From assembly GCF_900111805.1 (NCBI RefSeq), contig NZ_FOJN01000012.1, forward strand, positions 1 to 64,000: a stretch of DNA of 64,000 nt. Direction: 5' to 3'. The translations under genes were made by a program, and so were the position numbers. Shown here in pieces: positions 31,609-40,486 of this stretch; the stretch's first letter is position 1; every line of letters begins with the position of its first letter. Source of the stretch: Rhodococcoides kroppenstedtii (GTDB lineage Bacteria; Actinomycetota; Actinomycetes; Mycobacteriales; Mycobacteriaceae). The notes under the pieces are model-generated. The model was not told the origin of the DNA and ran no database searches. It saw nothing but the letters and a program-made list of their open reading frames with translations.

Positions 31609-32756
31609 GCGGCGCCCACCACGGACCGCGCGATGACGAGTCGCATCACTTCGTTGGTTCCTTCCAGGATCTGGTGCACTCGGAGATCGCGCACGATCTT
31701 CTCGAGTCCGTACTCGCTGAGATAGCCGTAGCCGCCGAGCAACTGCAGCGCGTCGTTGGCGACGGCGAATCCGGTGTCCGTGGTGAACTTCTTCGCCATC
31801 GCGCAGAGGGAAACCTTGTCCGGGGCATCGGCGTCGAGGGCGGCCGCGGCCCGCAGCAGCAGGACGCGGGCGGCCTCGAGGTCGGTCCGCATGTCGGCGA
31901 GCCGGAACTGCAGGGCCTGGGCGTCGAGCAGACGGGCACCGAACGCACGGCGATCGGCGAGATACCGCACCGCCGTGTCGAACGCCGCGGCGGCACCGCC
32001 GAGCGAGCACGCCGCGATGTTGATGCGGCCGCCGTTGAGTCCGTTCATCGCGATGCGGAACCCGTTGCCCTCGCCGCCCAGGAGGTGATCGGCCGGAACG
32101 CGAACGCCGTCGAGAATCACCTGCCGGGTCGGTTGGGCGTTCCACCCCATCTTGATCTCGTTGGGGCCGAACGACAGTCCCGCCCTGTCCTTCTCGACGA
32201 CGAACGCCGAGATGCCCGACGGCCCGGGGCCACCGGTCCGGGCCATGACGACGTAGACGCCCGACGTCCCGGCCCCGGAGATGAACTGCTTGACCCCGGT
32301 CAGCAGCCAGTCGTCACCGTCACGGACGGCCTTGGTGGTGAGGGCCGCCGCGTCCGAGCCGGCCCCGGGTTCGGTCAGGCAGTAGCTGCCGAGCTCGTCC
32401 ATCGCACACAGGGACGGCAACCACCGGCGGCGCTGCTCGTCGTTGCCGTACGTGTCGATCATCCAGGCGACCATGTTGTGGATGGACAGGTAGGCCGCGA
32501 CCGACGGGTCCCCACCGGCCAACTTCTCGAAGATGCGGACGGCGTCGACACGGCGCAGACCCGAGCCGCCGACGTCCTCGGCGACGTAGATCCCACCCAT
32601 GCCGAGCGCCGCCGCCTTGCGGAGGACGTCGACCGGGAAGTGCTTCTCCCGGTCCCACTCCACCGCGTGCGGGGCGAGGAACTCCGCGGCGAACTCCGCG
32701 GCGGTGTCGGCGATCGCGCGCTCGTCCTCGTCGAGCGCGAACAGATCCGAGGTCAC
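31605..32756 (-). CDS. Acyl-CoA dehydrogenase, probably isobutyryl-CoA dehydrogenase
   Basis: A 383-residue FAD flavoprotein with the signatures YCLTEPGAGSDAAALTTKAV and QLLGGYGYLSEYGLEKIVRD, and the catalytic Glu region near the C-terminus (HQILEGTNEVMRLVIAR). Its place between mmsA and the HIBCH-like gene suggests oxidation of isobutyryl-CoA to methacrylyl-CoA. Short- or branched-chain specificity cannot be proved from sequence. It begins four bases after mmsA. Confidence 0.9.
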   Translation of the reverse strand: MTSDLFALDEDERAIADTAAEFAAEFLAPHAVEWDREKHFPVDVLRKAAALGMGGIYVAEDVGGSGLRRVDAVRIFEKLAGGDPSVAAYLSIHNMVAWMIDTYGNDEQRRRWLPSLCAMDELGSYCLTEPGAGSDAAALTTKAVRDGDDWLLTGVKQFISGAGTSGVYVVMARTGGPGPSGISAFVVEKDRAGLSFGPNEIKMGWNAQPTRQVILDGVRVPADHLLGGEGNGFRIAMNGLNGGRINIAACSLGGAAAAFDTAVRYLADRRAFGARLLDAQALQFRLADMRTDLEAARVLLLRAAAALDADAPDKVSLCAMAKKFTTDTGFAVANDALQLLGGYGYLSEYGLEKIVRDLRVHQILEGTNEVMRLVIARSVVGAA

Positions 32757-32760
32757 TCGC

Positions 32761-34299
32761 TCAGTCCATCGTCGGGATGACGAAGTGGTTCTGCGTGACG
32801 GCTTCCTTGCGACCGCTCGGCCACCGCTGCGTCACCGTCTTGGTCTTGGTGTAGAAGCGCACCGAATCCGGCCCGTGCTGATTGAGGTCGCCGAAACCGG
32901 ACCGCTTCCACCCGCCGAACGTGTGGTACGCGATCGGCACCGGGATCGGCACGTTGACGCCGACCATGCCGACGTTCACCCGCGCCGTGAAGTCGCGGGC
33001 GGTGTCGCCGTCGCGAGTGAAGATGGCGACGCCGTTGCCGTACTCGTGAGCCGACGGCAAGCGCAACGCCTCCTCGTAGTCCGCCGCCCGCACGATCTGC
33101 AGGACCGGTCCGAAGATCTCCTCGCGGTAGATGCGCATCTCCGGCGTCACGTGGTCGAAGAGGGTTGCGCCGGTGAAGAACCCGTCCTCGTGACCGGCCA
33201 GCGAGAAGCCCCGACCGTCGACCACGAGGTCGGCGCCTTCCTCGACACCGATCCCGACGTAGCTGTTCACGCGCTCGACAGCGTCGGCCGACACCAGCGG
33301 CCCGAAGTCGCTGGCGGCGTCGTCGCTGCGTCCGACGCTGAGCTTCTCGACGCGCTCGACGAGCTTGGCGCGCAACGCCTCCGCCGTCTCCTCACCGACG
33401 GGCACGGCGACCGAGATGGCCATGCAGCGCTCGCCCGCGCTGCCGTAGCCGGCGCCGATGAGGGCGTCCGCCACCTCGTCCAGATCCGCGTCGGGCATCA
33501 CGATGGCGTGGTTCTTGGCTCCGCCGAAGCACTGGGCCCGCTTGCCGTGGGCCGCGGCGGTCTCGTAGATGTACTGCGCGATCGGGGTGGACCCGACGAA
33601 GCCGACGGCACGAATGCGCTCGTCCGTCAGCAGCGCGTCGACCGCCTCCTTGTCGCCGTTGACGACCTGGAAGATTCCGGGCGGGCCGCCGGCCTCGAGG
33701 AACAGCTCGGCCAGACGCAGCGGCACCGACGGGTCACGCTCGGACGGCTTGAGCACGAAGGCGTTGCCGCACGCGATGGCGGGCGCGGCCTTCCAGAGGG
33801 GGATCATCGCGGGGAAGTTGAAGGGCGTGATTCCGGCGACCACGCCGAGCGGCTGACGCATCGAGTACACGTCGATGCCGGTTCCGGCGCTCTCGGTGAA
33901 CTCGCCCTTGAGCAGGTGCGGAATGCCGGTCGCGAACTCGACGACCTCGAGGCCGCGCTGGATGTCGCCCTTGGCGTCCGCCACCGTCTTGCCGTGCTCG
34001 GAGGACAACAGATGCGCCAGCGAGTCCATCTCGGCCTGCACCAACGCGAGGAACCGCATGAGGACGCGGGCACGCTTCTGCGGATTCTGCAGCGCCCAGT
34101 CACGCTGCGCCGCTTCGGAATCAGCGATAGCCTCCGACACCTCGTCGACCGACGCCAGAGGAACGCGGGCCTGCACCGCACCGGTGTTCGGGTCGAAGAC
34201 GTCGGCGAATCGCCCCGAGCGGCCGGGGACGTGCTTGCCGCCGACGAAATGCGTCAATTCGCGGGGTGCGGCGTCGGACGGGGACTGATCGAGAGCCAT
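32761..34299 (-). CDS. mmsA: CoA-acylating methylmalonate-semialdehyde dehydrogenase
   Basis: Converts methylmalonate semialdehyde to propionyl-CoA with CoA and NAD+, the end of the valine pathway. The 512-residue aldehyde dehydrogenase has ITPFNFPAMIPLWKAAPAIA, VGFVGSTPIAQYIYETAAA and the nucleophile segment GSAGERCMAISVAVPVG. The ATG at 34299 follows GAAGGTGG and gives MALDQSPSD; an upstream ATG at 34329 overlaps the -10 box and is unlikely. First gene of the operon. Confidence 0.96.
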   Translation of the reverse strand: MALDQSPSDAAPRELTHFVGGKHVPGRSGRFADVFDPNTGAVQARVPLASVDEVSEAIADSEAAQRDWALQNPQKRARVLMRFLALVQAEMDSLAHLLSSEHGKTVADAKGDIQRGLEVVEFATGIPHLLKGEFTESAGTGIDVYSMRQPLGVVAGITPFNFPAMIPLWKAAPAIACGNAFVLKPSERDPSVPLRLAELFLEAGGPPGIFQVVNGDKEAVDALLTDERIRAVGFVGSTPIAQYIYETAAAHGKRAQCFGGAKNHAIVMPDADLDEVADALIGAGYGSAGERCMAISVAVPVGEETAEALRAKLVERVEKLSVGRSDDAASDFGPLVSADAVERVNSYVGIGVEEGADLVVDGRGFSLAGHEDGFFTGATLFDHVTPEMRIYREEIFGPVLQIVRAADYEEALRLPSAHEYGNGVAIFTRDGDTARDFTARVNVGMVGVNVPIPVPIAYHTFGGWKRSGFGDLNQHGPDSVRFYTKTKTVTQRWPSGRKEAVTQNHFVIPTMD

Positions 34300-34327
34300 G
34301 GAACCACCTTCGTCGTAGATACGGGTC

Positions 34328-34357
34328 ATCCTATGGTTGGACGTCCACGTATGTCTA
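34328..34357 (-). promoter_or_regulatory. Candidate promoter of the valine operon
   Basis: On the minus strand TAGACA (34352-34357) and TAGGAT (34328-34333) are 18 bases apart in the only gap before mmsA. The predicted start gives a leader of about 20 nt that contains the GAAGGTGG ribosome site. Confidence 0.55.
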
Positions 34358-34362
34358 CGCCT

Positions 34363-35145
34363 CTACCGGAATCCGCCCAGACGCCGGTACAGGCCCCGCA
34401 GCTCCTCGGCGCCGGCACGCACCGCCGCCTCCCCCACCGCAGCCCCTCCCACCTCGGCGGTCCGCAGTGCGGTGAGCAAGTGGCCGTCCTCGAGGTCGTC
34501 GGGTGCCGCCACGAACGGCACCTCCGGCAGGGCGGGCAACACGGTGGCGTCCCCGAAGTGATCCGTCGGATCGACGAGGGACACGCCGTCGTCCTCGGTG
34601 TCACCGACCAGGGCGTCGACCGACAGCCCCCGCAGCACCAGCAGCCGTGTCGGATCGGCATCGATCCGCTCCGCGGTCAGGTAGGTCAGCGCCGCCGCAT
34701 GCTTGCAGGGCGAGCCGTGATCCGGACACGAGCAGTCGTAGCGCAGGTCGGACGCGCTCGACGGGAGCAGCCACCGGCCCAATTCCTGCGGCAACGCACC
34801 CGAGGCGAGCGCCGTCAGCATGCCCGGCGACCGGCGCACGGTCTCGACGACCTCGTCGGTGTCGAACGGATCGAGGGTGGCCACGGTGACGGTGGCCGAG
34901 AAGGGCTCGACCTGACTGCCCTGGACGTCGCCCTCGATGCGGCCGGGCAGGACCGCGAGCGAGATCACCTGTCCGTCCCGCGCGTACGTCCGGCCGCGAG
35001 CGAGTCGGCCGTCCTCGGCCAACCCTTCCATGGTCTCGACGAATCGTCGCCCCCACCACGTGGATCCGAACTTGCCGCGCGCGGTGGTCGCCCGCACCCC
35101 GTCCTTCACCTTCCGCCGCGGCCCGTACCCGTCCGGCCACGCCAT
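34363..35145 (-). CDS. SWIM zinc-finger protein
   Basis: A 260-residue protein with an N-terminal region typical of actinobacterial SWIM proteins (FGSTWWGRRFVETMEGLAED, ARDGQVISLAVLPG) and one SWIM finger, CSCPDHGSPCKHAAAL (CxCx(n)CxH), near residues 130-145. SWIM fingers bind DNA or protein partners. The gene starts at the last base of the SNF2 ATPase stop codon, so the two are cotranslated and probably form a complex. Such pairs are common in actinobacteria, but their role is not established. Confidence 0.88.
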   Translation of the reverse strand: MAWPDGYGPRRKVKDGVRATTARGKFGSTWWGRRFVETMEGLAEDGRLARGRTYARDGQVISLAVLPGRIEGDVQGSQVEPFSATVTVATLDPFDTDEVVETVRRSPGMLTALASGALPQELGRWLLPSSASDLRYDCSCPDHGSPCKHAAALTYLTAERIDADPTRLLVLRGLSVDALVGDTEDDGVSLVDPTDHFGDATVLPALPEVPFVAAPDDLEDGHLLTALRTAEVGGAAVGEAAVRAGAEELRGLYRRLGGFR

Positions 35146-38039
35146 CACTCGCCCACCGCCTCGTCCGACAGGGACAGCAGGGACCGGAGCTCCCCGGTCG
35201 ACATCTCGGTGAGCCAGTTCTCCCCGGCGCCCACGGCCAGATCGGCGAGTCCGGCCTTGTTCGTGAGGATCTCGTCGATCCGCTCCTCGAGCGTGCCGAC
35301 GCAGACGAGCTTGCGCACCTGGACGTCTCGGCGTTGACCGATGCGGAACGCCCGGTCGGTGGCCTGGTTCTCCACGGCCGGGTTCCACCACCGATCGAGG
35401 TGGACGACGTGGTTCGCCGCCGTGAGCGTCAGCCCGGTGCCGCCCGCCTTCACGGTGGCCAGCAGGATCGGCGGCCCGTCGCTCGACTGGAACCGTGCGA
35501 CCATCTCGTCCCGGCCGCGCTTGCTCACCCCGCCGTGCAGGAACGGCACCTCGACGTCGAACCGCTCCGCCAGGTACGGCGCAACCATCCGGCCGAAGGC
35601 GGCGAACTGCGTGAACACCAACGCCTTCTCCCCGTCGCCGAGTACGGAATCGAGAATGTCCTCGACCAGTGCCACCTTCCCGGATCGATGCCGGCCCCGT
35701 CGCAGCACCGTCGACCCGTCCGCCAGGAAATGCGCCGGGTGGTTGCACACCTGCTTGAGCCGGGTCAGCGCCGCCAGGACGGCACCCTTGCGTTCCATGC
35801 CCTCCGCCTCGTCGATCTGGCGCATCGTCTCGTCCACCACGGCCTGGTAGAGACTCGCCTGCTCGGCCGTGAGGTTGGTGCGCACGGTCATCTCGAACTT
35901 GTCCGGCAGATCCGCGATGACCGCCTTGTCCGTCTTCACCCGCCGCAGCACGAACGGCGCGGTGAGAGAACGCAATCGAGCCAAGGCATGCTGATCGCCC
36001 TCGCGCTCGATCGGCACCGCGAACCGAGCCCGGAACACCGCCGCGCCGCCCAGCAACCCCGGATTGCAGAAGTCGACGATCGACCGCAACTCCTCGAGCC
36101 GGTTCTCCACCGGTGTTCCGGTCAGCGCGATGCGGTGCTCGGCCGGAACGGCGCGCGCCGCGCGCGCCTGAGCCGTCCCGCTGTTCTTGACGTGCTGCGC
36201 CTCGTCGAGCACCACACGCCGCCACCGCGCCGCCGACAACGCGGCGACGTCGCGGGCGAGCAGCGCGTAGGTGGTGACCACCAGGTCGGACGCGACGATC
36301 ACCGCCTGCAGATCGTCCCCGGTGACGCGTCCCGCGCCGTGGTGGACGTGGACGGCGAGGTCCGGCACGAACGTCGCCGCTTCGCGAGCCCAGTTGCCCA
36401 CCACCGACATCGGGGCCACCACGAGCGTCGGCCGACGGTCCTCCGGCGGCGTGGCCTCGCGTTCCGAGGCCAGCAGCACCAGGATCTGCACGGTCTTCCC
36501 CAGCCCCATGTCGTCGGCGAGGATCGCCCCCAGTCCGAGCGAACTCATGAACGCGAGCCACTGCACGCCCCGCTCCTGGTACGGCCGCAGCGTCGCCCGC
36601 ACGGACGGCGGGACGACGACCGGCTCGGGACGGCGATCACCGTCGAGCAGAGCGGCGACCCAACCGGTCGCGGCGACGTCCGTGACCGGCGCCGGCGGCG
36701 GTTCGGCGGCGGCGAGCTGTCCGAGCGCCGACGCCAGCGGCACCGATCCCGGCGCACGATGCCGCTCGACGTAGTCGATGGCCCGAGCCAGCACGGCGCC
36801 GTCGGCGTGCACCCACTTGCCGCGCACCCGCACCAGATCGGCCTTCGACGACGCGAGGCGGGACATCTCCTGCGGCGTCAACACCATGTCGCCGACGGCC
36901 ACCTGCCAGTCGTACTCGACCAACCGGTCGAGACCCACCGCCGAGTCCTTCGTGGTGGGCGACGGCGGGGCGTCGATGGCCAGACGCATCGAGGTGTCGA
37001 CGCGCGCCCATTCCCGCGGCAGCAGAACGTCGACACCGACGCTCTGCACGGCGCGAACACCGGACACGACGAAATCCAGCACCTTCTCGGTGGGCAGCAG
37101 CAGATCCAGCGAGCCCGGCGCGGTGACGACCGACGCGAGCGGCGGGTAGGCACCCACCGCCTCGGCCAGCGCCCGCACCGCACCGCGGAACCGGGTGGCG
37201 TCGGCGACACCGGCGCCCGGCCGGAGCGAGACCGGTTGCGGCGCTTCACCGTCGGGCCGGACGAGGACCTCGAGCCGCCACAGGGCGGACGCACCGTCCC
37301 CGATGTCGAGATCGGCGTCCTGATCGAGATCGTCCGGTTCCACGAGCCGCAGGACCAGAGCGGCATCCTCGCCCTGCAGACTCTCCCGCCACCGGTCGAG
37401 AGCCTGCTCGGATCGCGTCGACCCGTCGTCGTACGGCTCCTCCTCGACGAGCGCCACGAGCAGCGGATGCGCCGCGTCCGGCCGGCCGAGGACGTGGCGC
37501 ACCACCGGATCGGTGAGTTCGCCGATCAGATCGTCGAGCACCGCGGCAGGATCACCTTCGGCTCGTTGAACCGGCGGCATGGCCGAGAGCAGTTCGGCCC
37601 GCCAGCCCCGCTGGTGCTCGTCGCCGAGCAGCCGCCAGCGCAGCCACCATCGGTTCTCGAGTCGCACCTGGTGCGGCACCACCCGACCCGCACGCGTCCA
37701 CCGTTCGAGGCCGCGGGTGACCGCGGCCAGATACCGCAGGTCGCCGGACAGCGCGGGATGCACGAGCGGTACCCGGCGCAGCAGATCGGCCGCTTCCATC
37801 GGAGCGAGGGCGGCCGCCGGCATCGACTCCACCCGATCCGCCGCGCCGCCGTCCGGCGGCATGGTCACCGAGGCGGTGTGGCGCAGGCGGCGCGCCATGA
37901 CGCGGGCGAGGAACGGGGGCAGATCCTCGTGCCCCTCACCCCCGTCGGTGCCGTCCCCGTCGGTGCCGTTTTCTGGTGAGCCCGAAACGTCCTGCCACAG
38001 CAGCAGCCCCGAGCCGGGGGTCCAGAGTCCGTGGAGCAC
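35145..38039 (-). CDS. SNF2-family DEAD/DEAH-box ATPase
   Basis: A 964-residue protein. The N-terminal half is the SNF2-associated domain (VLHGLWTPGSGLLLW at the start). The C-terminal half has both RecA lobes: motif I ILADDMGLGKTVQIL, motif II VLDEAQHVKN, the TGTPVENRLEEL segment, and motif VI HLDRWWNPAVENQATDRAFRIGQ. It should translocate on double-stranded DNA and remodel bound proteins. The GTG at 38039 is chosen because MLHGLWTPG-type starts are usual; the open frame to 38342 has no homology. It is coupled to the SWIM gene and divergent from the HNH gene, 88 bases away. Confidence 0.92.
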   Translation of the reverse strand: MLHGLWTPGSGLLLWQDVSGSPENGTDGDGTDGGEGHEDLPPFLARVMARRLRHTASVTMPPDGGAADRVESMPAAALAPMEAADLLRRVPLVHPALSGDLRYLAAVTRGLERWTRAGRVVPHQVRLENRWWLRWRLLGDEHQRGWRAELLSAMPPVQRAEGDPAAVLDDLIGELTDPVVRHVLGRPDAAHPLLVALVEEEPYDDGSTRSEQALDRWRESLQGEDAALVLRLVEPDDLDQDADLDIGDGASALWRLEVLVRPDGEAPQPVSLRPGAGVADATRFRGAVRALAEAVGAYPPLASVVTAPGSLDLLLPTEKVLDFVVSGVRAVQSVGVDVLLPREWARVDTSMRLAIDAPPSPTTKDSAVGLDRLVEYDWQVAVGDMVLTPQEMSRLASSKADLVRVRGKWVHADGAVLARAIDYVERHRAPGSVPLASALGQLAAAEPPPAPVTDVAATGWVAALLDGDRRPEPVVVPPSVRATLRPYQERGVQWLAFMSSLGLGAILADDMGLGKTVQILVLLASEREATPPEDRRPTLVVAPMSVVGNWAREAATFVPDLAVHVHHGAGRVTGDDLQAVIVASDLVVTTYALLARDVAALSAARWRRVVLDEAQHVKNSGTAQARAARAVPAEHRIALTGTPVENRLEELRSIVDFCNPGLLGGAAVFRARFAVPIEREGDQHALARLRSLTAPFVLRRVKTDKAVIADLPDKFEMTVRTNLTAEQASLYQAVVDETMRQIDEAEGMERKGAVLAALTRLKQVCNHPAHFLADGSTVLRRGRHRSGKVALVEDILDSVLGDGEKALVFTQFAAFGRMVAPYLAERFDVEVPFLHGGVSKRGRDEMVARFQSSDGPPILLATVKAGGTGLTLTAANHVVHLDRWWNPAVENQATDRAFRIGQRRDVQVRKLVCVGTLEERIDEILTNKAGLADLAVGAGENWLTEMSTGELRSLLSLSDEAVGE

Positions 38040-38114
38040 GAGTCCATGAAAGCACCGAGGTCCGACACCGGCACCGGCCACACCGCGACCGACGAGCCTG
38101 TCGGTGGCGGCGGG

Positions 38115-38120
38115 CATACT
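38115..38120 (+). promoter_or_regulatory. -10 element of the HNH gene
   Basis: CATACT is followed by seven bases and the GTG at 38128, the spacing of a leaderless transcript. This supports 38128 over the upstream in-frame GTG at 38104. Confidence 0.4.
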
Positions 38121-38127
38121 GCGCACC

Positions 38128-38853
38128 GTGTTCACGCCGCCCCGCCGCCCGTTCTCCGGCCCGTCGTTCGCAGCGGTGGCGGTACTCGCGGTACTCGTGT
38201 CCGTTCTGGCGGGGTGCTCGCTGATCGCGCCGGTGGAGCCGGCGCCCGGCAGTCCGCCCGCGTCCGCGCTCGACGACCTGTTGGCCCGCGTCGCGGTGGT
38301 GCCCGAGCGCCCGGACGTGCCGGGGTACCAACGCAGTTGCAAGCAGGGCGACGGGTGCGTGTTCGGGCCGGCGTGGACCGACGATCACGACGGCCCCGGC
38401 GGTCACGACGGGTGCGGCACTCGGGACAACGTCCTGGCGCTCTCGCTGACGGACGTGCAGTTCCGCCCGGGCACCAACGACTGCGTGGTGGTCGCGGGCA
38501 CGCTGGCCGATCCCTACAGCGGGGAGGTGCTGCCCTTCACCAAGCAGAACGCGAACGAGGTGCAGATCGACCACGTCTACCCGCTCGCGGCGGCGTGGGA
38601 CATGGGCGCGGCCGCGTGGCCGCTCGAGACCAGGATCCGCTTCGCGAACGATCTCGACGTCAACCTCATGGCCGTGTCCGGAGCGGAGAACCAGGCCAAG
38701 AGCGACAAGACGCCGGCGGACTGGCTGCCGCCCGATCCCGCGTACCACTGCTTCTACGTGGGGCGGTACCTGACGGCGGCGGTGTCCTACGGGCTGCCCG
38801 TCACGGCGGCGGATCGGGACGCGATGGCGGCGGTGTCGGAGGGGTGCCCCTGA
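38128..38853 (+). CDS. HNH nuclease-domain lipoprotein (DUF1524-like)
   Basis: A 241-residue exported protein. From the GTG at 38128 it has a basic start (TPPRRPFSG), a hydrophobic run and the lipobox LVSVLAGC, so it is probably anchored outside by a lipid on Cys30. The mature part has the HNH core VQIDHVYPLAAAWDMG and DLDVNLMAVSGAENQAKSDK, with TPADWLPP, and several Cys that could form disulfides. Related secreted HNH proteins are widespread in actinobacteria and may degrade extracellular DNA; this is inference. It is divergent from the SNF2 gene. Confidence 0.87.
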   Translation: MFTPPRRPFSGPSFAAVAVLAVLVSVLAGCSLIAPVEPAPGSPPASALDDLLARVAVVPERPDVPGYQRSCKQGDGCVFGPAWTDDHDGPGGHDGCGTRDNVLALSLTDVQFRPGTNDCVVVAGTLADPYSGEVLPFTKQNANEVQIDHVYPLAAAWDMGAAAWPLETRIRFANDLDVNLMAVSGAENQAKSDKTPADWLPPDPAYHCFYVGRYLTAAVSYGLPVTAADRDAMAAVSEGCP

Positions 38854-38857
38854 GCGT

Positions 38858-38863
38858 TAGGGT
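38858..38863 (+). promoter_or_regulatory. -10 element of the shikimate-dehydrogenase-like gene
   Basis: TAGGGT lies eight bases before the ATG at 38872, directly after the HNH stop codon. No ribosome site fits between, suggesting a leaderless transcript. Confidence 0.4.
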
Positions 38864-38871
38864 TGCCGACC

Positions 38872-39690
38872 ATGTCGCGGATGCTCACCAAGGACACTCG
38901 GCTCTGCATGTCCCTGTCCGGTCGCCCGAGCAACATCGGTACCCGGTTCCACAACTACCTCTACGACGAGCTCGATCTCGACTACGTCTACAAGGCGTTC
39001 ACCACCGACGATCTGCCGGCCGCCATCGCGGGGATCCGCGCGCTCGGGATCCGCGGCTGCGGCGTGTCCATGCCGTTCAAGGAGGCGTGCATCGACCACG
39101 TCGACGTCATGCACCGGTCGGCGTCCGCCATCGACTCCGTGAACACCATCGTCAACGAGGACGGAGTCCTGCACGCCCACAACACCGACTACTCGGCGGT
39201 GGCCGACCTGGTCGGCGCGGCGAACGTGGACCGGGCCAGGCCGGTGACCGTCACCGGGAGCGGCGGAATGGCGAAAGCCGTCGTCGCCGCCCTTCGCGAC
39301 AGCGGGTACACCGACGGGATCGTGGCCGCGCGCAACGAGCGCACGGGCTCGGCGCTGGCCGACGCCTACGGGTACCGGTGGCAGCCCGTTCCCGATCCCG
39401 CGCCCGGGTCGTTCCTGGTGAACGTCACGCCGGTCGGGATGGCCGGGGGTCCCGACGCCGACGCCCTGCCCTTCGGGTCCGAGGCCGTCGCCGCGGCGAC
39501 GGCGGTGATGGACGTTGTGGCGATGCCCAGCGAGACGCCCCTGATCCGGGCCGCACGGGCGGCCGGCACGCCGGTGATCACCGGCGCGGAGGTCATCGCG
39601 CTGCAGGCCGCGTCGCAGTTCACGCTCTACACCGGCGTGACCCTGCGGCCGGAGCAGATCCAGCGGGCGTCGGAGTTCTCGCGGCGCTGA
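38872..39690 (+). CDS. Shikimate 5-dehydrogenase-like protein
   Basis: A 272-residue protein with the two AroE domains. The substrate half has LSGRPSNIGTRFHNYLYDEL, VSMPFKEACIDHVD (catalytic Lys) and HNTDYSAV (Asp); the cofactor half has TVTGSGGMAKAVVAAL in place of the usual GAGGA. AroE normally starts PIxHSxSPxxHN; SGRPSNIGTRFHN is the variant found in a separate actinobacterial subgroup, so activity on shikimate is plausible but a different substrate such as quinate or aminoshikimate is possible. It converges with nagB, four bases away. Confidence 0.85.
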   Translation: MSRMLTKDTRLCMSLSGRPSNIGTRFHNYLYDELDLDYVYKAFTTDDLPAAIAGIRALGIRGCGVSMPFKEACIDHVDVMHRSASAIDSVNTIVNEDGVLHAHNTDYSAVADLVGAANVDRARPVTVTGSGGMAKAVVAALRDSGYTDGIVAARNERTGSALADAYGYRWQPVPDPAPGSFLVNVTPVGMAGGPDADALPFGSEAVAAATAVMDVVAMPSETPLIRAARAAGTPVITGAEVIALQAASQFTLYTGVTLRPEQIQRASEFSRR

Positions 39691-39694
39691 CGGC

Positions 39695-40486
39695 TCACCA
39701 GCCCTGCCACGACGGCTTGTGCGCTGCGGCGTAGCGGTAGTAGTCGGCCAACTGCAGCCCCGCCGCGGCGGCCTCGTCGATCACCACCGTGACCCGCGGG
39801 TGCAGTTGGATCACCGAGGCCGGGCAGAAGGCCGAGACCGGTCCCTCCACGGCGGCGGCCACCGCGTCGGCCTTGCCGTCGCCGAGCGCCAGGAGCACCA
39901 GATGCCGGGCCTCGCCGATGGTTCCGAGCCCTTGCGTCATCACGTGGTGCGGCACGTCCTCGGCGGAGTCGAAGAATCGAGCATTGTCCCGACGGGTCTG
40001 CTCGGTCAGGGTCTTCACCCGCGTGCGGGACACCAGCGACGACCCGGGCTCGTTGAACCCGATGTGCCCGTCGGTGCCGATACCGAGCAACTGCACGTCG
40101 ATGCCGCCGGCGTCGGCGATCGCCCGGTCGTACCGCGCCGATTCGGCGGGGACGTCCTCGGCCTCGCCGTCGGGGCCTTCGATCGCGGTGGGGTCGATGT
40201 CGACCAGCGCCGCGAACTCGTCGCGGATCACCGAGCGGTAGGACTGGGGGTGCGCCGTCGGCAGCCCGACGTACTCGTCCAGCAGAAACGCCCGCGCCCG
40301 CGCGAAGGACAGGCCCTCCTCCCGGTGACGCCGACCGAGCTCGCGGTACACCCCCAACGGGGTCGACCCCGTCGCGAGGCCGAGCACCGGGCCGCCGGGA
40401 TGGTCGCCCGCACGCACGCACCGCTCGACGATGTCGGCCGCCAGTGCATGCACGGCCGCCGCGTCGTCACGAATGACGATCTCCAC
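39695..40486 (-). CDS. nagB: Glucosamine-6-phosphate deaminase
   Basis: Converts glucosamine-6-phosphate to fructose-6-phosphate and ammonia, feeding amino sugar into glycolysis. The 263-residue enzyme has [24 protein letters not shown] (catalytic Asp) and [18 protein letters not shown]. It follows nagA without a gap and is the last gene of the nagE-nagA-nagB unit. Confidence 0.96.
   Translation of the reverse strand: MEIVIRDDAAAVHALAADIVERCVRAGDHPGGPVLGLATGSTPLGVYRELGRRHREEGLSFARARAFLLDEYVGLPTAHPQSYRSVIRDEFAALVDIDPTAIEGPDGEAEDVPAESARYDRAIADAGGIDVQLLGIGTDGHIGFNEPGSSLVSRTRVKTLTEQTRRDNARFFDSAEDVPHHVMTQGLGTIGEARHLVLLALGDGKADAVAAAVEGPVSAFCPASVIQLHPRVTVVIDEAAAAGLQLADYYRYAAAHKPSWQGW

Noticed and set aside
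38128-38853. HNH gene as a homing endonuclease or restriction enzyme
   Set aside because: The lipobox and hydrophobic N-terminus show export, and there is no intron, intein or methyltransferase nearby.
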